Assembly (NCBI GenBank): GCA_040902535.1
Contig: JBBDXD010000009.1
Coordinates: 62,001 to 126,000, forward strand
Length of the DNA stretch: 64,000 nucleotides
Reading direction: 5' to 3'
DNA from: Dehalococcoidia bacterium
Lineage (GTDB): Bacteria > Chloroflexota > Dehalococcoidia > DSTF01 > JACRBR01
Shown: in pieces, positions 1 to 8,371 of the stretch
Position numbering within the stretch: the first letter of the stretch is position 1
Layout of the letters: each line of letters opens with the position of its first letter
The notes under the pieces: model-generated
Database searches by the model: none
The model's input: only the letters and a program-made list of their open reading frames with translations
What the model was told of the DNA's origin: nothing
Made by a program: the position numbers and the translations under genes

Positions 1-255
1 GATGACGGGCGTTCCACGCAGATCGCTGAGCCTGACCTCCGTCCCGTCGGGCGAGACAGCGACGAAGTCCCGCGCGAGTTGCCCCTGGCGCACGCCGACG
101 CTGTCCTCGATGCCAGGAGGCGTGTCCGCAAGAAGCGCGCGGCGCGTACCGGCGGAGGCGTCGCCGCGTAAGACAAGCGCGTATAGCGCTACGCCTGCGA
201 TCACGAGCAGCGGCGCCGCGAGCGCGAGGCGGCGCCAATCAACGAAGCGGTTCAT
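1..255 (-). CDS. TlpA-like thioredoxin-fold protein, N-terminal part only (runs off the window)
   Basis: Reading the minus strand from ATG at 253-255 gives 85 codons open to the window edge. The protein has a short basic start (MNRFVDWRR), one hydrophobic segment at residues 10-26, then a linker and the text QGQLARDFVAVSPDGTEVRLSDLRGTPVI. That last stretch is the usual opening of AhpC/TSA-TlpA redoxin domains, just before the CxxC active site, which lies outside the window. It is probably a membrane-anchored extracytoplasmic thiol:disulfide reductase or cytochrome-maturation helper. The gene is divergent from the thiamine-transport unit. Exact function is open because the active site is not visible. 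Confidence 0.7.
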   Translation of the reverse strand, partial: MNRFVDWRRLALAAPLLVIAGVALYALVLRGDASAGTRRALLADTPPGIEDSVGVRQGQLARDFVAVSPDGTEVRLSDLRGTPVI

Positions 256-375
256 AGATCATCGTCCGAGCTTAGCAGGGACGTTGGATGCGACGCGCGC
301 GTCGCTTGCGGCACATGCGTGTGTGCGGTTGCTTCGGGCCGCCGACGGGAGTAGGGTACTCACACAACTGCATAA

Positions 376-466
376 CAGGGACGGGAGCCCGGGGAAGCGC
401 CGGGATGAGAGGGCCGCAACAGGCCGACCGTTTGAACCTGCCCGTGTCGCGCCGGGGAGGGACACC
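376..466 (+). promoter_or_regulatory. TPP riboswitch (THI box)
   Basis: The leader of the downstream transporter holds the conserved THI-box words in order: ACGGGAGC near 381, a GC-rich hairpin (CCCGG/CCGGG), GATGAGAGGG around 402-413, a GGCC/GGCC hairpin, ACCGTTTGAACCTG at 426-440, then a short hairpin and GGAGGGA at 455-462. These match the pyrimidine-sensor and pyrophosphate-sensor halves of the thiamine-pyrophosphate aptamer. It lies about 50 nt upstream of the start codon. High TPP should lower expression of the transporter. Whether control is by termination or by RBS masking is not clear from the sequence. Confidence 0.85.
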
Positions 467-517
467 GCATCTCGATTGCCGCTGTGTCCCAGCGGCGTCT
501 GTGATCGAGGTGTACGC

Positions 518-1912
518 ATGACCGCTCCATCCAAAATCGCCGAAGAGACCTTCGAGGAGATTGCGCCCGTGCCAGCGTCCAGGCGGACGTTGGGACCGCT
601 CGACGTCGGCATCCTGTGGGGCGATCTGGGCGTCGGGCTGCTCGTCCTCGTCGCGGGAAGCCTGCTGGTGCCGGCGCTCGGCCTGCCGGCGGCGATCGCC
701 GCGACGGTGGTGGGTAGCATCATCGGCGCGGCGCTGCTCGCGATCACCGGCAAGATCGGCGCCGACACCGGCGTCCCGACGATGGTGGCGCTGCGGCCCG
801 CGCTGGGCATCCGCGGCTCGTACCTGGCGTCTGTCCTGAACATCGGACAACTCGTTGGCTGGGCCGGCCTCGAGTTGATCATCATGGCGCAGGCTTCGCG
901 GGCGCTGAGCGACGAGTTCTTCGGTTTCGAGGGCTATTACTTCTGGATGGCCTTGTTTGCGATCGTTGGCACGGCGTTCGCGGTGGGCGGTCCGATCGTG
1001 ATGATCCGCCAGTTCCTGCAGAAGTTCGGCATATGGATCGTGCTCGCCGCGACGATCTGGCTGACGTACCGGTTGTTTGCCACGTATGACCTGAACGACT
1101 ACTTCGGGCGCGATGGTGCGGGCGGCTTCCCCAATTTCTGGCAGGGCGTCGATATCGCCGTGTCGCTGCCCGTCTCGTGGCTGCCGCTCATTGCTGACTA
1201 CACGCGGTACGCGCGCAGCGGAAACGCGGCGGCGGTGGCGACGTTCTTCAGCTACGCGGTGGCGAACGTCTGGTTCTTCTTCCTGGGCTTCGGGTACGTG
1301 CTGGTGCTGAGTGCAAACCCCGGCAGTCTCATCGGCGCGCTCGTCGATTCGCTCGTGCCGTTGGCGCTCGGCTGGCTCTTCTTGTTCGTGATCCTGGTCG
1401 ATGAGACAGACAACACATTTGCTGACATCTACTCGGCTGCCGTTTCGCTGCAGAATCTCGTCGCCGTGCCGCAACGCATGCTCGCCGTCCTCGTCGGCGT
1501 AGCTGCGTTCGTGCTGGCGGTGAGCGTCGACCTCCTCGGCTACGAGAACTTCCTGCTGCTCATCGGCGGCGTGTTCGTCTCGCTGTTCGGCGTACTCATC
1601 GCCGATTACTTCGTCACCAACCGCGGACAGTACGTGGGCCGCGAACTCTACGCCGAGGGAGGCCGCTACTGGTACTGGAATGGCGTCAATCTCGCGGGGG
1701 TGCTCGCGTGGCTGGCGGGTTTCGTGGTGTACGCGGCGTGCGCGCAGCCACCGGCCCTCGTCGATCACTTCGCATGGATCAGCGATGTGCCGAGCGACCT
1801 GACGAGGATCGGCGGCACGCTCCCGTCGTTCGCCGTGAGCGTCGTCCTCTACCTGCTCCTGACCCGACTGCCGGTTCGGCGACCTGCCGCGGCCGATGCC
1901 GGAGCCGTATGA
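518..1912 (+). CDS. cytX: NCS1-family transporter, likely hydroxymethylpyrimidine/thiamine-precursor permease CytX
   Basis: 464-residue integral membrane protein with about 12 hydrophobic segments and the layout of the nucleobase:cation symporter-1 (CodB-like) family. The opening text GPLDVGILWGDLGVGLLV and the GADTGVPTMVALRPALGIRGS region are typical of the first two transmembrane helices of that family. NCS1 proteins alone could carry cytosine, allantoin or hydantoin. The TPP riboswitch directly upstream points to a thiamine-related substrate, and the NCS1 subgroup known to sit behind TPP riboswitches is CytX (HMP uptake). The ATG at 518 was chosen because it follows the riboswitch; the frame is open further upstream but there it runs through the aptamer and antisense to the redoxin gene. 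Confidence 0.8.
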   Translation: MTAPSKIAEETFEEIAPVPASRRTLGPLDVGILWGDLGVGLLVLVAGSLLVPALGLPAAIAATVVGSIIGAALLAITGKIGADTGVPTMVALRPALGIRGSYLASVLNIGQLVGWAGLELIIMAQASRALSDEFFGFEGYYFWMALFAIVGTAFAVGGPIVMIRQFLQKFGIWIVLAATIWLTYRLFATYDLNDYFGRDGAGGFPNFWQGVDIAVSLPVSWLPLIADYTRYARSGNAAAVATFFSYAVANVWFFFLGFGYVLVLSANPGSLIGALVDSLVPLALGWLFLFVILVDETDNTFADIYSAAVSLQNLVAVPQRMLAVLVGVAAFVLAVSVDLLGYENFLLLIGGVFVSLFGVLIADYFVTNRGQYVGRELYAEGGRYWYWNGVNLAGVLAWLAGFVVYAACAQPPALVDHFAWISDVPSDLTRIGGTLPSFAVSVVLYLLLTRLPVRRPAAADAGAV

Positions 1913-2000
1913 CAGTTTGACATCGCCATGTCCGGCCATACGGCAAACCTGCTAATATCCTTTAGCCGAATCGCGTGCAGGAAGCGCCGGGGGATGCCGC

Positions 2001-3476
2001 ATGGATGTCGCCGTACTGCTTCTCGGAATCATGCTGGGTGCCGGAGCGGGAGCGCTGGGAGCGTGGGCACTGGTCCGTGCGAGGATGGAGCAGCAACTGG
2101 CCGAGGCGGCATCGCGATCATCGGCCGACGTGGCTGTGGCGCTCACGCGGCTCGAAGAGCGCGATCGGCACGTCGTCATCCTGCAAGAACAACTCGGCGT
2201 CGTCCGCGGTGAGGTCGACGCGAAGCGTTCCGACCTGACCGCTCTGCGCGAGGAGCAGGCCGGCCTTGTCGCGCGCGCGGAGGGCGATCGCCGCGCTGCG
2301 GCTGAGAAGCTCGAAATGGCGCAGAGCCTCGTCAGCCAGTCCGAGGCAAAGCTGCGCGAGGCATTCGAGTCGATGTCATCGGACGCCCTGCGACGCAACA
2401 ATCAGTCCTTCCTCGAACTGGCGAAGGAGACGCTCGGCAGCTTTCAGCAGAGTGCCACGGGCGACCTGGAGAAACGGCAGCAGGCGATCGATGCATTGGT
2501 GCGGCCGATCCGCGAGTCGCTCGAGAAGTTCGATACGAAGATCCACGACGTCGAGAAAGCGCGCATTGACGCGTACGCCGGTCTCAAGACGCATCTGACG
2601 ACGCTTGAAGAGTCGCAGCAGATGTTACGCGGCGAGACTGCGAGCCTCGTCAAGGCACTGCGGACGCCGCACGTGCGCGGCCAGTGGGGAGAGATGCAGC
2701 TGCGGCGCGTCGTCGAGATCGCGGGCATGCTCGAATACTGTGACTTCCGGAGCCAGCAGACGCTCCAGACTGAAGACGGCGCCTTGCGACCCGACATGAT
2801 CGTCAACCTTCCCGGCGACAAAACGGTCGTCATCGATGCGAAAACGCCACTGGACGCATACGTTTCGGCGAACCAGACCGACGATGACACCGCGCGCGCC
2901 GAACTCATGCGTACGCATGTGCGGCAGGTACGCGACCATATCTCGAAACTGAGCGATAAGCGCTACTGGTCGCATGTCGACGGCACGCCGGAGTACGTCG
3001 TCATGTTCTTGCCGGGCGAGATGCTGTATACGGCGGCGCTGCAGCACGATCCCGAACTCCTTGAGTTTGCCGCGCGCAAGAACGTGCTCATCGCCAGTCC
3101 GGCGACGCTCATCGCGTACCTGCGAGCGATCGCCCACGGCTGGAGCCAGGAGCGCATCGCGCGAAACGCCGAGCGCATCAGCGAACTGGGCCGGGAACTC
3201 TACGACCGGCTGCAGACGATGGCCGGCCACTTCGACGACCTGCGTCGCAAGCTCGATGGCGCCGTCGAGTCGTACAACCGGGCGATCGGCTCGCTCGAAG
3301 GCCGCGTGATGGTGTCAGCGCGCCGCTTCGGAGAGCTTGGTGTCTCCACGCCGGCGCCGCTCGAGGAACTCGGCGCCATCGATCGGTCGGCGCGCGCGCT
3401 GCAGCCCGGAACAATCCCCGTCGAAGAGGAAGCCGAGCAGGATGCGCTGCCGGAGTTCCTCGCGGCAGAGCGCTAA
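2001..3476 (+). CDS. rmuC: RmuC-family DNA recombination protein
   Basis: 491 residues. An N-terminal hydrophobic anchor (about 1-25) is followed by a long charged coiled-coil stretch (about 30-130), then the RmuC domain with GQWGEMQLRRVVEIAGM, a conserved DGALRPDMIV segment and VIDAKTPLDAY (about residues 230-295). The PD-(D/E)xK-like nuclease fold of the family is predicted from these motifs. RmuC limits inversions at short inverted repeats in E. coli. A TAATAT-like -10 element lies near 1953 in the short leader. The gene appears monocistronic; downstream is a palindromic repeat and the convergent clpP gene. Confidence 0.9.
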   Translation: MDVAVLLLGIMLGAGAGALGAWALVRARMEQQLAEAASRSSADVAVALTRLEERDRHVVILQEQLGVVRGEVDAKRSDLTALREEQAGLVARAEGDRRAAAEKLEMAQSLVSQSEAKLREAFESMSSDALRRNNQSFLELAKETLGSFQQSATGDLEKRQQAIDALVRPIRESLEKFDTKIHDVEKARIDAYAGLKTHLTTLEESQQMLRGETASLVKALRTPHVRGQWGEMQLRRVVEIAGMLEYCDFRSQQTLQTEDGALRPDMIVNLPGDKTVVIDAKTPLDAYVSANQTDDDTARAELMRTHVRQVRDHISKLSDKRYWSHVDGTPEYVVMFLPGEMLYTAALQHDPELLEFAARKNVLIASPATLIAYLRAIAHGWSQERIARNAERISELGRELYDRLQTMAGHFDDLRRKLDGAVESYNRAIGSLEGRVMVSARRFGELGVSTPAPLEELGAIDRSARALQPGTIPVEEEAEQDALPEFLAAER

Positions 3477-3500
3477 CGCCATTCGTGCATCGACTGCATC

Positions 3501-3522
3501 GAGCGCGGGCTTTCAGCCCGCG
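3501..3522. repeat. GCGGGCTTTCAGCCCGC palindromic element (dispersed copy)
   Basis: The palindrome with core GCGGGC-TTTCA-GCCCGC sits between the convergent rmuC and clpP genes. The same core, often preceded by TTCGAG or ATCGAG, recurs four times around gcvH (28294-28950). Here it may double as a bidirectional terminator hairpin, although no T-run follows. Confidence 0.8.
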
Positions 3523-3533
3523 TGCCCGCGCGA

Positions 3534-4160
3534 CTAACGGCGTAATCCCGCGGCGGCCGACGCAGGTTCCCGCGAACGAGGCTGCAAAATCTCGTCGACG
3601 AGGCCGTACTCCTTCGCTGACTCGGGTGACATGAAGAAGTCGCGGTCGTAATCCTTGCGGACCTGCTCGTCAGACTGGCCGGTGTGCTTCACGAGGATGC
3701 CGCGGACGATGTCATTCTCGCGCAATATCTCGTGTGCCTGGATCTCGATGTCGCGCGCCTGGCCGGTGATGCCACCGCCACCGAGCAACGCCTGGTGCAT
3801 GTGCAGCGTCGCGTTCGGCATCGCGTAGCGTTTGCCCGGTGCGCCGGAGCACAGCACCACGGTTCCCATGCTCGCGGCGATACCCATCGCGTACGTGGCG
3901 ACGTCAGGGCGGACAAGTTGCATCGTGTCGTAGATCGCCAGCCCGGCGGTGACGGAGCCGCCGTGGCAGTTGATGTACATGTTGATGTCTTTGTCCGGAT
4001 CCTCGCGCTCAAGGTAGAGGAGCTGCGCGATGACCAGGTTCGCCACCTGGTCATCGATGCCGGTGCCGAGGACGATGATGCGCTCGCGGAGGAGCAACGA
4101 ATAGATATCGAAGGCACGTTCGCCTCGCGCGCTCGTCTCGATGACAGACGGGATCAGCAT
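3534..4160 (-). CDS. clpP: ATP-dependent Clp protease proteolytic subunit
   Basis: 208 residues. It keeps the ClpP catalytic triad: Ser97 in GIAASMG, His122 in HMHQALLGG and an Asp in YDRDFFMS (about 174). The C-terminal [11 protein letters not shown] motif is also standard. The region normally reading NSPGGSV reads NCHGGSV at residues 64-70, so the oxyanion-hole glycines are kept but the two residues before them are changed. The ATG at 4158-4160 follows a good GGAGGCG ribosome-binding site. It overlaps the end of the upstream HTH gene by 7 bases, so the two are probably co-translated. It should form the tetradecameric peptidase chamber with ClpX or ClpC; no Clp ATPase gene is nearby. Confidence 0.92.
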   Translation of the reverse strand: MLIPSVIETSARGERAFDIYSLLLRERIIVLGTGIDDQVANLVIAQLLYLEREDPDKDINMYINCHGGSVTAGLAIYDTMQLVRPDVATYAMGIAASMGTVVLCSGAPGKRYAMPNATLHMHQALLGGGGITGQARDIEIQAHEILRENDIVRGILVKHTGQSDEQVRKDYDRDFFMSPESAKEYGLVDEILQPRSREPASAAAGLRR

Positions 4161-4483
4161 GCGATCGCCTCCTGCTCCAATCCGATCGTACGGAGGCTCC
4201 TGCGATGGCCTCGCCCGCGTCCGCGGCGGACGCCCCGCGTGCGCCAACTTCGCAGCAGCGCTGTCGGACGTTCGCGTTCGCGGCTCCACTCCGCAGCCTC
4301 GCCACGGCGGCGCTTGCCGGTGCGGGACAGGATCTCAGATACGTGGAACTTCACGCCGTCCGGGCTGATGCCCAGGTGCTGCGCGATCTGGTCGTTGGTC
4401 AAGCCCTGCCGCACGTACTCGAGCACTTCCTGCTGGCGCGGCGTCAGGACATCGGGAAACGGCGGCCGCCCTCGTCTGCTCAT
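4154..4483 (-). CDS. Small LuxR/GerE-type helix-turn-helix protein
   Basis: 109 residues. Residues about 12-53 ([20 protein letters not shown], then [20 protein letters not shown]) form a complete LuxR-type HTH with the usual recognition helix. There is no receiver or ligand-binding domain. The C-terminal half is arginine-rich and low in recognisable structure. Its stop codon overlaps the clpP start (ATGCTGA), which suggests a two-gene operon and possibly regulation of proteostasis genes. Short stand-alone HTH proteins of this type are frequent in Chloroflexota, from general knowledge. The target genes are unknown. Confidence 0.75.
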   Translation of the reverse strand: MSRRGRPPFPDVLTPRQQEVLEYVRQGLTNDQIAQHLGISPDGVKFHVSEILSRTGKRRRGEAAEWSRERERPTALLRSWRTRGVRRGRGRGHRRSLRTIGLEQEAIAC

Positions 4484-4580
4484 AGATCGAGGTTAGCAGC
4501 CGGAGGGGCGATTTACACTACCCGCCCGATGCATCGCGTGCATGCGCGACTCGTGATACGGCGGCCGACGCTGCACGCCA

Positions 4581-5144
4581 TCAGGCCGTGCCGCGGAGTC
4601 CCAGCGCCTCGGCGTGTGGTTTCAACGCTTCGATGACCTCGGCGATGTGCTCGTTGAGGTCGGCGCCGAGTTGTGCGGCGCCATTCGTTATGTCGTCTCG
4701 GTTCACTTGCCGCGCGAACGCCTTGTCCTTCATTTTCTTCCGCACCGACGCCGCCTCGACCTCGAAGATGCTCTTGTTGGGCCGCACGAGCGCGACCGCC
4801 GTCACGAACCCCGTCAGCTCGTCTACCGAGAACAACGTCTTCGCCATCGGCGTTTCACGTGGCACGCCCGTGTAGTCAGCGTGGCCCATGATCGCTGTCG
4901 TCACGTCATGCGGATAGCCGCGTTCGACGAGAATCTTGTTGCCTTCGTACGGATGGCCTTCGGCCGTCGGCCAGCGCTCGTAGTCGAAGTCGTGCAGCAG
5001 ACCGGTGATCCCCCAGACATTTTCGTCTTCGCCGTTCTTGCGGGCGAAATGTCTCATCACCCCCTCGACGGCGAGCCCGTGCTTTCTCAGACCATCGGTC
5101 TGTGTGTACTCGCAGAGCAATTCCCACGCCGCGTTTCGATCCAT
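4581..5144 (-). CDS. HD-domain phosphohydrolase family protein
   Basis: 187 residues from the ATG at 5142-5144, preceded by a GAGGTG ribosome-binding site. HGLAVEGVMRHFA, GLLHDFDYERWP (the HD pair) and IMGHADYTG provide the metal-binding His/Asp residues of a compact HD hydrolase. Proteins of this type with the LLHDxDYE motif are usually annotated as HAD- or HD-superfamily hydrolases of unknown substrate. The gene stands alone, divergent from a small membrane protein gene starting at 5194. Nucleotide or phosphoester hydrolysis is likely, but the substrate cannot be assigned. Confidence 0.75.
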   Translation of the reverse strand: MDRNAAWELLCEYTQTDGLRKHGLAVEGVMRHFARKNGEDENVWGITGLLHDFDYERWPTAEGHPYEGNKILVERGYPHDVTTAIMGHADYTGVPRETPMAKTLFSVDELTGFVTAVALVRPNKSIFEVEAASVRKKMKDKAFARQVNRDDITNGAAQLGADLNEHIAEVIEALKPHAEALGLRGTA

Positions 5145-5193
5145 GCCGGCACCTCGTCCGTACGTCCCGCCTCGTATCGATATCATAGGCCCG

Positions 5194-5460
5194 ATGGGCT
5201 ATTACCACGATTCCTCCGGGCCCCCGCCCGAGGACAAGCCGCCCGGATGCCTTGAGACGCTCGTCATCATGCGGGCGGTCTTCGCGGTCATCGTGCCCGT
5301 CCTGATCGCGATGATCGTGCTGGTGGTCGACATCGCGGTGATCTTCGTGCTGTTCACGCGGCACCCTGCGCTGGCGCTGATCCCTGTTGCGTTCACGGTG
5401 ATCGGGATCTGGCTATTCGCTCGCTGGGACCAGCAGCGCTTTCGCCCGCCCGGAGTTTAG
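5194..5460 (+). CDS. Small two-helix membrane protein, unknown function
   Basis: 88 residues starting MGYYHDSSGPPPEDKPPGC. A proline-rich soluble N-terminus is followed by two hydrophobic stretches (about 28-54 and 60-77) and a short basic end. No family is recognised. The ATG at 5194 was chosen because the frame further upstream runs antisense to the HD-domain gene. It ends overlapping by 4 bases with the convergent HAD hydrolase gene. Confidence 0.6.
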   Translation: MGYYHDSSGPPPEDKPPGCLETLVIMRAVFAVIVPVLIAMIVLVVDIAVIFVLFTRHPALALIPVAFTVIGIWLFARWDQQRFRPPGV

Positions 5461-6209
5461 TCAAGCAGGCCCAGCGTACGCATCGCCGGCACTAGCTCCG
5501 ACAGCACACTGATCCGCGCGTGCGGCTCGATGCCGTCTTCACTACGGTCGCCGATCTGAATGCTCCAGATGCCGGCATTGCGTGGGCCGAGGACGTCGAG
5601 GACCGGCTGATCGCCGATGAACGCCGCCTCGCGCGGTTCGACATCGAACGCATCGAGCGCGTGCTCGAAGATCGCCGGTGAGGGCTTCGCGACTTCGACT
5701 TCATCCGAAAACACCGTGTGGTCGAAGTGCTCGAGCAGACCGTGGTCATCCATGATGCGGCGCAGCACGAAGCCCGGCGTGGCGCCGGCGTTCGAGATCA
5801 GGCCGAGGGGCAGGCCGAGTGCCCTGACCTGCAGCAGCGTCTCGACCGCCCCCGGCATGACAGCGGGAGGCGCCAAGAGCGCCGGCGTCAGGATAGCTTC
5901 GTGCATGCGGCGCCAACCCTCATCGTCGAGGGCGCCTGCGAGTCGTGGATCGAGATGGCGCAAGTAGAGGACGGTGCGTCCCTCTGCGCTGAGATCAAGG
6001 CCTTCGGCGTGGATGTGTGCGTGCTCCTCGGCGGCCGCGCGAAAGGCGAGATCGATACGTGACGCGTCGTACTCGAACCCGAGCGCGGCGAGCGCTTCGG
6101 CCGCCATGCGGACGCGGGCAGCGTTCCTTCGTTCCATCGTGGAGACGGCGGCCGAGTCGTCGATGAAGAGCGTGCCCCAGAGGTCGAACAGCATGACGCG
6201 AATCTGCAT
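5457..6209 (-). CDS. HAD-superfamily hydrolase
   Basis: 250 residues with the four HAD motifs: LFDLWGTLF (motif I, nucleophile Asp), LGLISNAG (motif II, Ser), a Lys in VEVAKPSPAIFEHAL (motif III) and AAFIGDQPVLDVLG (motif IV). The helical cap lies between motifs I and II, as in the haloacid dehalogenase/phosphoglycolate phosphatase subgroup. The residue after the second Asp position is Trp (DLWGT rather than DxDGT), so the general acid/base Asp of classic phosphatases is replaced. The substrate is unknown. A strong hairpin terminator separates it from the upstream tatA-like gene. Confidence 0.85.
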   Translation of the reverse strand: MQIRVMLFDLWGTLFIDDSAAVSTMERRNAARVRMAAEALAALGFEYDASRIDLAFRAAAEEHAHIHAEGLDLSAEGRTVLYLRHLDPRLAGALDDEGWRRMHEAILTPALLAPPAVMPGAVETLLQVRALGLPLGLISNAGATPGFVLRRIMDDHGLLEHFDHTVFSDEVEVAKPSPAIFEHALDAFDVEPREAAFIGDQPVLDVLGPRNAGIWSIQIGDRSEDGIEPHARISVLSELVPAMRTLGLLD

Positions 6210-6220
6210 GGTTTCCCCAT

Positions 6221-6251
6221 AACGAAAGCCGCCGGTCGCTGACCGGCGGCT
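6221..6251 (-). terminator. Intrinsic terminator of the TatA-like gene
   Basis: An 11-bp perfect stem (AGCCGCCGGTC with a 3-nt loop) spans 6227-6251. Read on the minus strand it is followed by TTTCGTTAT. It lies directly downstream of the TatA/zinc-ribbon gene and before the HAD gene start. Confidence 0.75.
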
Positions 6252-6278
6252 GATCTTCCTGCGCGCGACGATCGACGG

Positions 6279-6617
6279 TTAGCTGACGCCTGCCGTCATC
6301 GCATGGCCGCACTGGGAGCAGTACTTGGCGCCGCGAGCGTTGGCGGTGCCGCACTCGGTACAGAACGCCTTGTCACTGCCACTGGCGATCGGGCCAGGTG
6401 CGTCGTCAACAGCGGTTGTGCTGCTCACCGTGTCCGATGGCGGCGTGTCGTCACCAGCGGACTCATCGCGCGTGCTCTTGCGAAACTCGCGGATGCCCTT
6501 GCCGACGGCGCCGCCCACTTCGGGCAGACGGCCGACGCCGAAGATGAGCACGACGATCAAAAGGATGAGGGCGAGTTCCCACGGCCCGAACGGACCCAGA
6601 CCTGCGAGTATTGGCAT
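6279..6617 (-). CDS. TatA/E-type twin-arginine translocase protein with C-terminal zinc ribbon
   Basis: 112 residues from the ATG at 6615-6617, preceded by GGGAGGGG. Residues 9-50 are a standard TatA/E unit: PFGPWELALILLIVVLIF as the membrane helix, then FGVGRLPEVGGAVGKGIREF as the amphipathic helix. A Ser/Thr/Asp-rich linker (50-83) leads to CTEC and CSQCGH (Cys86, 89, 100 and 103), a zinc-ribbon module. TatA proteins normally end in an unstructured acidic tail, so the ribbon is an extra domain. The window also encodes a likely Tat substrate (the peptide-binding protein ending at 39945). tatC and tatB are not in the window. Confidence 0.85.
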   Translation of the reverse strand: MPILAGLGPFGPWELALILLIVVLIFGVGRLPEVGGAVGKGIREFRKSTRDESAGDDTPPSDTVSSTTAVDDAPGPIASGSDKAFCTECGTANARGAKYCSQCGHAMTAGVS

Positions 6618-6693
6618 AGTTACCCCTCCCAATGGGACGTAATGCAGCGTATCACCGGCCTCGATTCCGCTGCAAGCCAGCGTGAATCCACGG

Positions 6694-7617
6694 CTATGCC
6701 CGGGTGGTCGCCGCGGGGACCGACTCGCGCAGGAAGTGCCCGATAGCGCGATTGCACTCGTCGGGGCGCTCCTCGAGCAGCAGGTGCGCTGCCCGCTCGA
6801 TGACAGTGAGACGGGCCCGGGGAATGCGCGCGCGGATCTGCTGGGCCATGGAGAGCGGCGCCACGGGATCGTGAGCGCCGTACAGCAGGAGTATGGGCAT
6901 GGTGACGCGCGACAGGTCGACGGCCAGGTCGGACCGTGCGTCCTGCATCATCTTCGTCAGGCCGTACATCGAACCCTTGATGCGCGCCGGCCGCAGGTAC
7001 TCTTCGCGCACCTCCTGCGTAAGGTTCGCTGCGTCGTGGAAACCGTACTTCAGTAGACGGGATGCGGCGACACGCGCCAGCAGCGGCAGCACGGGCAGCA
7101 ACGCGAAGGCGGGCAGCGGCGCTCTGCGCGGGCGACGGTCCGCGGGCATCGCCGCGACGAGGACCAACGCGTCGACCATGGCGGGGTGGCCGGCGGCGAA
7201 GCGCTGCGCAACGGCGCCGCCCATCGAGTGTCCGACGATCACGGCATGGTCGATGCCGAGGCGCTCCAGCAGGCTGTGCAGCATCGCGACCTGGTCCGTG
7301 TGTGAGAGCCCGGCGTTGGCATCGCGCTCGCTGTAGCCGAAGCCCTTGAGGTCGACGGCGATCACGCGATGATTGCGCGCGAAGTACGGAAGCTGGTGCC
7401 GGTACTGGAACGTCTGGCCGCCGAAACCGTGAATGAACACAATCGCCCGCCCGACGCCCTGTTCGACGATATGCACGCCATACCCGTCGATGTCGATGAT
7501 GTGGCCCGGCTTCTCCAACTCCTGCCACTCGAGGTCTTCGCGCAGGCCGCCCCGCCGGAGCAGCGCGGCGCCAGCGGCTATGCCGGCGAGAGCGAAGACA
7601 GTAGTGCGTTTTTTCAT
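6694..7617 (-). CDS. Alpha/beta-hydrolase fold protein
   Basis: 307 residues from the ATG at 7615-7617 (GGAG ribosome-binding site). An N-terminal hydrophobic segment (about 5-19) could be a signal or anchor. The fold signature is complete: FIHGFGG (oxyanion loop), VGHSMGG (nucleophile elbow Ser), YGAHDPVAP (Asp) and ERAAHLLLEERP (His). It resembles the epoxide hydrolase/dehalogenase/lipase-like group. The substrate cannot be read from sequence. It is divergent from lemA-htpX. Confidence 0.85.
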   Translation of the reverse strand: MKKRTTVFALAGIAAGAALLRRGGLREDLEWQELEKPGHIIDIDGYGVHIVEQGVGRAIVFIHGFGGQTFQYRHQLPYFARNHRVIAVDLKGFGYSERDANAGLSHTDQVAMLHSLLERLGIDHAVIVGHSMGGAVAQRFAAGHPAMVDALVLVAAMPADRRPRRAPLPAFALLPVLPLLARVAASRLLKYGFHDAANLTQEVREEYLRPARIKGSMYGLTKMMQDARSDLAVDLSRVTMPILLLYGAHDPVAPLSMAQQIRARIPRARLTVIERAAHLLLEERPDECNRAIGHFLRESVPAATTRA

Positions 7618-7783
7618 CTCCGCCTCCACTGGCGTACCAGAGCAGGTCATTCTGGCTTCGGCCGCCGCGCCGGGCAAGCTCATCCTGCAACGGTGCTCGG
7701 CGCCAGGCCTCACGGCGGACAGCGTTCCCGAATTTGCATGATGCTACAATCGATGCATAGACCTCGGACGAGAGGAGAAGACC

Positions 7784-8365
7784 GTGGCTGTATGGATCAT
7801 CATCGGCGTGGTCGTCGCCGTCATCGTCGTGCTCGCGATCATTCTGGTCGGGATGTACAACGGCCTGGTGCAGGCGCGTCTGCGCGTGAAGGAAGCGTGG
7901 TCGGGCATCGATGTGCAGCTCAAACGGCGCGCATCGCTGATCCCCAACCTTGTCGAGACGGTGAAGGGCTACGCGGCGCATGAACGCGAGACGCTGCAAA
8001 ACGTGACGGAGGCGCGCGCGCAGTTGCAGCAGGCGGGGTCACCCGGGGCCGCGGCCGAGGCGAACAACATGCTCACGCAGACGCTGCGCTCGTTGTTCGC
8101 CGTCGCCGAAGCATACCCCGACTTGAAGGCTAACGAGAACTTCATGCACCTCCAGGAAGAGCTGTCCGATACCGAGGACAAGATCGCCTACTCGCGCCAG
8201 TTCTACAACACCAACGTGCTCTCGTATAACACCAAGACGCAGACCTTTCCTTCGGTGGTCTTTGCCAACATGTTCAACTTCGAACAGGAAGAGTTCTTCG
8301 AGGCGGAAGAAGAGGCGCGCGAGGATGTGCGCGTCAGCTTCACGACGCCCGCCGCGAGCGCATAG
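7784..8365 (+). CDS. lemA: LemA family membrane protein
   Basis: 193 residues. One N-terminal membrane helix ([20 protein letters not shown]) is followed by the LemA signature [22 protein letters not shown] and [17 protein letters not shown], then the helical region ending in a VSFT-type tail. LemA genes are often paired with HtpX-type metalloproteases, and here htpX follows after 6 bases, so they form an operon. A TACAAT element at 7744-7749 may be the -10 promoter box. The family's biochemical role is not settled. Confidence 0.92.
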   Translation: MAVWIIIGVVVAVIVVLAIILVGMYNGLVQARLRVKEAWSGIDVQLKRRASLIPNLVETVKGYAAHERETLQNVTEARAQLQQAGSPGAAAEANNMLTQTLRSLFAVAEAYPDLKANENFMHLQEELSDTEDKIAYSRQFYNTNVLSYNTKTQTFPSVVFANMFNFEQEEFFEAEEEAREDVRVSFTTPAASA

Positions 8366-8371
8366 CAGCCC

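Noticed and set aside
272-1939. 555-codon open frame on the minus strand
   Set aside because: It lies antisense to the CytX gene and TPP riboswitch, is full of Arg/Glu/His text without a recognisable fold, and is a by-product of high GC third positions.
6620-7999. 459-codon open frame on the minus strand
   Set aside because: It covers the alpha/beta-hydrolase in another frame and the lemA start; it is Arg-rich and has no family resemblance.
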